This document shows positions 6,844 through 8,480 of a stretch of DNA of 8,480 bases, piece after piece (within the stretch, counting starts at the first letter, position 1; each line of letters starts with the position of its first letter). The position numbers and the translations under genes were made by a program. The stretch comes from Pseudomonadota bacterium (GTDB taxonomy: Bacteria; Pseudomonadota; Alphaproteobacteria; Rhizobiales; Rhizobiaceae). Location of the stretch: positions 1 through 8,480 of the forward strand of contig JAEYXI010000543.1 of the NCBI GenBank assembly GCA_023428515.1. The letters run 5' to 3'. The notes under the pieces were generated by a model. The model saw only the letters and a list, made by a program, of their open reading frames with translations. It searched no databases and was not told the origin of the DNA.

Positions 6844-8094
6844 TCACTCCACGATTTCTGCGGTCTCGACCACGGCATGGAAGAGCACGTCGCAGCCGGC
6901 GGCCGCCCATTCCTGCGAGATGTCCTCGGCCTCGTTGTGCGACAGGCCGTCGACGCAGGGGCACATGACCATCGTCGCCGGGGCGACCTTGGCCGCCCAG
7001 CAGGCGTCGTGGCCGGCGCCCGAGATGATGTTCTTGTGCGAATAGCCAAGCTTCTCCGCTGCCGAGCGCACGCGGCCGACCAGCGTCGGATCGAAGGTCA
7101 CCGGATCAAAGTGGCCGACCGCCTCGACCGAACAGCCGACGCCGAGATCAGCGGCGATCTTCGCCGCCTCGGCCTCGATGGTTGCGCGCATCCTGTCGAG
7201 CTTCGCCTGGTCGGGCGAACGGATGTCGACGGTGAAGACGACCTTGCCGGGAAGCACGTTGCGCGAGTTGGGCGAGAACTTCACCTGGCCGACGCCGCCT
7301 ACGCAGCCGGGCTGGTTGTCCATCGCCACCTTCTGCACCATCTCGAAGATGCGCGCCATGGCGAGCCCGGCGTTGACACGCATGTTCATCGGCGTCGAAC
7401 CGGTATGCGCTTCCTTACCCGTCAGCGTGAACTCCAGCCACCAGAGGCCCTGGCAATGGGTGACGACGCCGATCACCTTGTCCTCGGCTTCGAGGATCGG
7501 CCCCTGCTCGATGTGATATTCGAAATAGGCGTGCATCTTGCGCTGGCCGACCGGCTCGTCGCCCAGCCAGCCAATGCGCTTCAGCTCGTCGCCGAAAGTC
7601 TTTCCCTCTCCGTCGGTACGCGCATAAGCGTAGTCCAGCGAATGCACGCCGGCGAACACACCAGACGCCAGCATGGCCGGCGCGAAGCGCGCGCCCTCCT
7701 CATTCGTCCAGTTGGTGACGACGATCGGATGCTTCGTCTTGATGTCGAGGTCGTTCAGCGTGCGGATCACCTCGAGGCCGCCAAGAACACCAAGCACGCC
7801 GTCGAACTTGCCGCCGGTCGGCTGCGTGTCGAGATGCGAACCGACATAGATCGGCAGCGCGTCCGGATCGGTGCCTTCGCGGCGGGCGAACATGGTGCCC
7901 ATCTGGTCGACGCCCATGGTGAGCCTGGCCGCCTCGCACCATTTCTGGAAAAGCCGCCGCCCCTCGCCGTCGTCGTCGGTCAATGTCTGGCGATTGTTGC
8001 CACCGGCGACGCCGGGGCCGATCTTCGCCCTCTCCATCAGCGAATCCCACAAACGATCTGAATTGATTCGGAGATTTTCGCCGGGAGCGGCCAT
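6844..8094 (-). CDS. Zn-dependent N-carbamoyl amidohydrolase (M20 family; probable beta-ureidopropionase)
   Basis: A 416-residue enzyme of the hydantoinase/carbamoylase branch of the M20 metallopeptidases, full length. The likely binuclear metal ligands are H87 (GSHLDT), D98 (GGKFDG), E133 with catalytic E132 (NEEGARF), H194 (YHIEQGP) and H386 (GLSHNEAED). The dimerisation-domain motif AHTGSTPM (229-236) and N276, N279 and R292 (SPNSRNVLP, DIRSPD) match residues that hold the substrate's carboxylate and carbamoyl end in this family. Family members hydrolyse N-carbamoyl-beta-alanine, N-carbamoyl-L-amino acids or allantoate. The adjacent beta-alanine-type aminotransferase favours N-carbamoyl-beta-alanine, giving beta-alanine, CO2 and NH3 as the third step of reductive pyrimidine breakdown. 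The ATG at 8094 is supported by AGAGGA 6 nt upstream; an in-frame start at 8154 would run through the intercistronic hairpin and add non-family residues. Confidence 0.92.
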   Translation of the reverse strand: MAAPGENLRINSDRLWDSLMERAKIGPGVAGGNNRQTLTDDDGEGRRLFQKWCEAARLTMGVDQMGTMFARREGTDPDALPIYVGSHLDTQPTGGKFDGVLGVLGGLEVIRTLNDLDIKTKHPIVVTNWTNEEGARFAPAMLASGVFAGVHSLDYAYARTDGEGKTFGDELKRIGWLGDEPVGQRKMHAYFEYHIEQGPILEAEDKVIGVVTHCQGLWWLEFTLTGKEAHTGSTPMNMRVNAGLAMARIFEMVQKVAMDNQPGCVGGVGQVKFSPNSRNVLPGKVVFTVDIRSPDQAKLDRMRATIEAEAAKIAADLGVGCSVEAVGHFDPVTFDPTLVGRVRSAAEKLGYSHKNIISGAGHDACWAAKVAPATMVMCPCVDGLSHNEAEDISQEWAAAGCDVLFHAVVETAEIVE

Positions 8095-8100
8095 GCAATT

Positions 8101-8106
8101 TCCTCT
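8101..8106 (-). promoter_or_regulatory. Ribosome binding site of the amidohydrolase gene
   Basis: AGAGGA on the minus strand ends 6 nt before the ATG at 8094 and lies 15 nt after the intercistronic hairpin. It supports the short start over the in-frame start at 8154. Confidence 0.65.
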
Positions 8107-8121
8107 CATTCCATTTTCAAC

Positions 8122-8153
8122 TGCCGGGCGGCGGTTCCCGTCGCCGCCCGGCA
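8122..8153 (-). promoter_or_regulatory. Strong intercistronic hairpin between aminotransferase and amidohydrolase genes
   Basis: A perfect 12-bp inverted repeat, TGCCGGGCGGCG (8122-8133) against CGCCGCCCGGCA (8142-8153), encloses an 8-nt loop. It lies 10 nt after the aminotransferase stop (8164) in a 69-nt gap, the largest in the operon. On the minus strand it is followed by GTTGAAAATGG rather than a U run, so it is a poor intrinsic terminator. An mRNA-stabilising, partial-attenuating or processing element is more likely. Its function is inferred only from position and pairing. Confidence 0.6.
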
Positions 8154-8163
8154 AACTTAGTCA

Positions 8164-8480
8164 TCAGTTGATCGCGCGCACCACGTCGCGGACGTGATCG
8201 ATCAGCTCGTCGATCTGACCCTTTGTGATGATGAGCGGCGGCGACAGCGCAATAATGTCACCGGTAATGCGCAGCATCGCGCCGTGCTCGAAGCCCTTGA
8301 CGATGGCGTTGAAGCCGCGTTTGCCCGGCTCGCCCGGAATCGGCGACAGCTCGACCGCGCCAATGAGGCCGATATTTCTGATATCGATGACGTTGGGCTC
8401 GCCCTTGAGAGAATGAACGGCCTCCTCCCAATACGGAGCAAGTTCCGAAGCCCGCGTCAGAAGGCCTTCCTCCTTGTAGG
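8164..8480 (-). CDS. Class III omega-aminotransferase, C-terminal part (beta-alanine:pyruvate type), cut by window edge
   Basis: Only the last 104 codons and the stop (TGA, 8166-8164) are inside the window; the gene continues beyond 8480. The frame has no start codon here because its beginning lies outside. The visible tail begins YKEEGLLTRASELAPYWEEA and contains VIDIRNIGLIGAVEL, then GAMLRITGDIIALSPPLI. This closely follows the C-terminus I recall for omega-amino acid:pyruvate transaminases, PLP enzymes that move the amino group of beta-alanine to pyruvate and yield malonate semialdehyde. The arginine of LRITGD (codon 8271-8269) matches the family's substrate-carboxylate-binding arginine. 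The PLP lysine lies upstream and cannot be checked. Next to a probable beta-ureidopropionase gene, a role in beta-alanine removal during pyrimidine catabolism is likely. Assignment to the fold is firm; the exact substrate is inference. Confidence 0.88.
   Translation of the reverse strand, partial: YKEEGLLTRASELAPYWEEAVHSLKGEPNVIDIRNIGLIGAVELSPIPGEPGKRGFNAIVKGFEHGAMLRITGDIIALSPPLIITKGQIDELIDHVRDVVRAIN

Noticed and set aside
6842..6964. N-terminal extension of the Nudix protein.
   Set aside because: The added residues are a shadow of the amidohydrolase C-terminus; the ATG at 6841 has GGAG 5 nt upstream and starts the Nudix fold normally.
6877..8061. A 394-codon plus-strand open frame opposite the amidohydrolase gene.
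   Set aside because: Shadow of a gene whose metal ligands are all readable on the minus strand.

Overview
The window looks like chromosomal DNA from an alphaproteobacterium of the Rhizobiales, Mesorhizobium/Phyllobacteriaceae-like. The evidence is the high GC content with strong G/C third-position bias, tight operons with ATGA stop/start overlaps, and protein sequences that read like rhizobial homologues. The assignment comes from sequence character and recalled family resemblance, not from a search.

Layout. (1) Positions 25-2114, plus strand: a two-gene unit with a thiamine-diphosphate (ThDP) enzyme of the acetolactate-synthase-like superfamily, followed 5 nt later by a small exported META-domain (HslJ-like) protein. 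(2) Positions 2115-2172: a convergent intergenic gap with a perfect 10-bp hairpin that can terminate both transcripts. (3) Positions 2173-8480, minus strand: one long operon transcribed right to left. It encodes a class III omega-aminotransferase (C-terminal part only, cut by the window edge), an M20-family Zn-dependent N-carbamoyl amidohydrolase (beta-ureidopropionase type), a Nudix hydrolase, a small secreted four-cysteine protein of unknown function, and a complete ABC importer (ATPase, two permeases, NMT1/THI5-like periplasmic binding protein).

How the genes fit together. The amidohydrolase and aminotransferase match the last steps of reductive pyrimidine catabolism: N-carbamoyl-beta-alanine is split to beta-alanine, CO2 and ammonia, and beta-alanine is then transaminated to malonate semialdehyde. 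The importer probably supplies a pyrimidine, hydantoin or related substrate. Dihydropyrimidine dehydrogenase and dihydropyrimidinase are not in the window and may lie upstream of the aminotransferase. Most junctions in the minus-strand operon are overlaps or gaps under 25 nt. The exception is a 69-nt gap before the amidohydrolase that holds a strong 12-bp hairpin.

No mobile element, CRISPR array, tRNA or rRNA was seen. This is mostly an ordinary metabolic region. The less ordinary points are the uncharacterised secreted cysteine protein coupled into the operon, the Nudix enzyme with an altered Nudix box, a permease with about 130 extra N-terminal residues, the intercistronic hairpin, and a possible near-leaderless start for the ThDP enzyme.
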